DNA of 64,000 nt from Algibacter sp. L1A34 (GTDB lineage: Bacteria; Bacteroidota; Bacteroidia; Flavobacteriales; Flavobacteriaceae): the NCBI RefSeq assembly GCF_009796805.1, contig NZ_CP047029.1:3238001-3302000 (forward strand). Direction: 5' to 3'. The notes beneath the pieces are model-generated. The model worked only from the letters and a program-made list of their open reading frames with translations. It was not told the DNA's origin and searched no databases. The translations under genes were made by a program, and so were the position numbers. Of the stretch, positions 62,594 through 64,000 are shown piece by piece. Each line of letters begins with the position of its first letter. Position 1 is the first letter of the stretch.

Positions 62594-64000
62594 ATGAAAA
62601 AAACAACAAAATGGTATAGTGTACTAAAAGATAAGAAAACTTTGCCTGAAGGACGTGTACAAACGGTAACAGCAGGTCATCAAGGTGTATGTTTAACACA
62701 TTACGATGGTAAGTTTTCTGCATTAGATAATAAATGTCCGCATCAAGGTGGTCCATTAGGAGAAGGTTCTATTGAAAACGGGATGCTGCGTTGCCCTTGG
62801 CACGGTTGGGATTTCGATCCATGTTCTGGTTTACCACCAGGAGGTTTTGATGATGGCGTTAAAACCTTTGAAGTAAAAGAAGAAGGTGACGAAATTTTTG
62901 TTGGTGTTTTGGAAGAAGAAGAACATCAAGATACCATTTCGGATGTGATGATGCAGACCATGGTAAATTGGGGAGTTGATACAGGTTTTGGTATGGTTGG
63001 CCATTCTAACTTAGCAGTTGCCGATGCTATGATGCGATTAGAGCAACAAGATAAATTTCAGTTTTTTGGTATTCGTCACGAAGGTGCAGCCGCTTTTGCA
63101 GCTTCAGCTTATGGAAAATTAACTGGGAAACCTGCAGTTTGTTTTGGTATTGCAGGACCAGGTTCTACCAATATGTTTACTGGAATGTGGGATGCAAAAG
63201 TAGACCGATCACCAATGTTAGTGCTCTCTGGTCAAGTAAATACACAAGTATTAGGCACAGGTGCCTTTCAAGAAGTAGATTTAGTTGGTGCGTTTCAAAC
63301 CGTAGCCAATTTTAACCATAGCGTACAACAAAACTCAAAGCATAGCGAGTTAATGAGTTTAGCCATAAAAAGTGCTTTATTAAACAGAGATGTGTCTCAT
63401 ATAACATTTCCAGATGAAGTCGCATTTATGCCAAAACCAGAAGGAGAAGAAGCGCAAACACCAGAAGATAGAATAACACCTATGAATATTTCGCCGCCAA
63501 GGCAAATGGTTGCAAAAGCCGTAGGCATGTTAGAAAATGCTAAAATGCCAGCAATTATTGTTGGTCACGGTGCTCGTTTTCACATGGAAGCTATTACCGC
63601 TTTCGCGGAAAAGTTAAACTGCCCAGTAATTACGACATTTAAAGGAAAAGGATTAATAGCAGATAATCATTCATTAGGCTGTGGTGTACTAGGAAGAAGT
63701 GGTACACCAATAGCCTCTTGGTTTATGAACGAAAGTGATTTACTGCTAGTCTTTGGAGCTTCGTTCTCTAATCATACAGGTATTACACCCAAAAAACCAA
63801 TTATTCAGGTGGATTACGATCCTGCAGCTTTAAGTAAGTTTCATAAAGTAGATGCAGCACTTTGGGGAGAAATTTCCGAAACTTTAGCATTAATTGAAGA
63901 ACAAACGCAAGGAAAACTGAATACAATCGACAGACGTCCAGAGATTGCAGAACGTTGGGCGATTTGGCAAGAAGAAAAAGCAAGTCGATTAAAAGACGAA
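62594..64000 (+). CDS. Rieske domain fused to thiamine-pyrophosphate enzyme (partial, runs off window)
   Basis: 469 codons from ATG 62594, no stop before the window ends. Rieske site C48-x-H50 and C67-x2-H70 within residues 1 to 105. From about 110 on, a TPP enzyme of the acetolactate-synthase/pyruvate-oxidase group: the PYR domain has catalytic glutamate in FGIRHEGAAAFAASAYGK, AGPGSTNMFTG, and the central domain follows (PAIIVGHGARFH). The PP domain that holds TPP lies beyond the edge. Electron flow from the TPP/FAD centre to the Rieske cluster is conceivable. Tightly linked (12 bases) with the rest of the operon, so the operon goes on. Confidence 0.9.
   Translation, partial: MKKTTKWYSVLKDKKTLPEGRVQTVTAGHQGVCLTHYDGKFSALDNKCPHQGGPLGEGSIENGMLRCPWHGWDFDPCSGLPPGGFDDGVKTFEVKEEGDEIFVGVLEEEEHQDTISDVMMQTMVNWGVDTGFGMVGHSNLAVADAMMRLEQQDKFQFFGIRHEGAAAFAASAYGKLTGKPAVCFGIAGPGSTNMFTGMWDAKVDRSPMLVLSGQVNTQVLGTGAFQEVDLVGAFQTVANFNHSVQQNSKHSELMSLAIKSALLNRDVSHITFPDEVAFMPKPEGEEAQTPEDRITPMNISPPRQMVAKAVGMLENAKMPAIIVGHGARFHMEAITAFAEKLNCPVITTFKGKGLIADNHSLGCGVLGRSGTPIASWFMNESDLLLVFGASFSNHTGITPKKPIIQVDYDPAALSKFHKVDAALWGEISETLALIEEQTQGKLNTIDRRPEIAERWAIWQEEKASRLKDE

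Overview
The window reads as a chromosomal segment of a marine-type Flavobacteriaceae bacterium (phylum Bacteroidota). It is AT-rich, has weak Shine-Dalgarno sites and promoter -7 boxes of the Bacteroidota form TAnnTTTG. Several secreted proteins end in type IX secretion (T9SS) sorting domains, and the gene families (CcsBA, MoaCB fusion, giant metallophosphoesterase/outer-membrane proteins) fit this group. No rRNA, tRNA, CRISPR array, intact insertion sequence or prophage was seen.

Layout. (1) 88-2703: a T9SS-secreted protein. (2) 3252-18944: a glycan locus with a TPR/outer-membrane-barrel protein, two response-regulator/GT2 fusions, a lone receiver, a GT2 half-domain lacking the DxD motif, two near-duplicate GT4 enzymes around a MOP-superfamily flippase, and an overlapping trio (GT-C-like membrane protein, Ig-like secreted protein, membrane-anchored TIM-barrel glycoside hydrolase). 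No histidine kinase is present. (3) 19168-25896: a nine-gene molybdenum-cofactor operon (moeA, modE-like, tauE-like, mobA, moaD, moeB, moaE, moaCB, moaA). (4) 26143-38529: nitrogen genes, namely nrfHA, ccsBA, a Crp/Fnr regulator, a four-gene nitrate-type ABC importer and an outer-membrane porin. A near-identical 16-base palindrome lies in the promoter regions of the regulator and of the importer. (5) 38706-51328: mixed genes, including T9SS proteins, yifB, deoD/deoC, a glutathione peroxidase and some gene debris. (6) 51906-64000: a tightly packed ten-gene operon running off the right edge.

Two regions deserve most attention. The glycan locus couples receiver domains directly to glycosyltransferase domains, so a phosphorelay may control polysaccharide synthesis at the enzyme itself. 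The right-hand operon combines a Rieske/glutamate-synthase-like fusion, a double-glutaredoxin/thioredoxin-reductase fusion and a Rieske/thiamine-pyrophosphate-enzyme fusion with cysteine-pair small proteins. It also encodes an outer-membrane barrel protein whose phosphatase domain has lost most of its metal ligands and is followed by a kinase-like motif pair. I know of no described pathway with this composition, but I could not search.

The molybdenum-cofactor, nitrate-import and nitrite-reduction genes belong together functionally, yet no nitrate reductase is in view, so it must lie elsewhere or be absent. Functional calls come from reading the sequence and family knowledge; no database search was possible.
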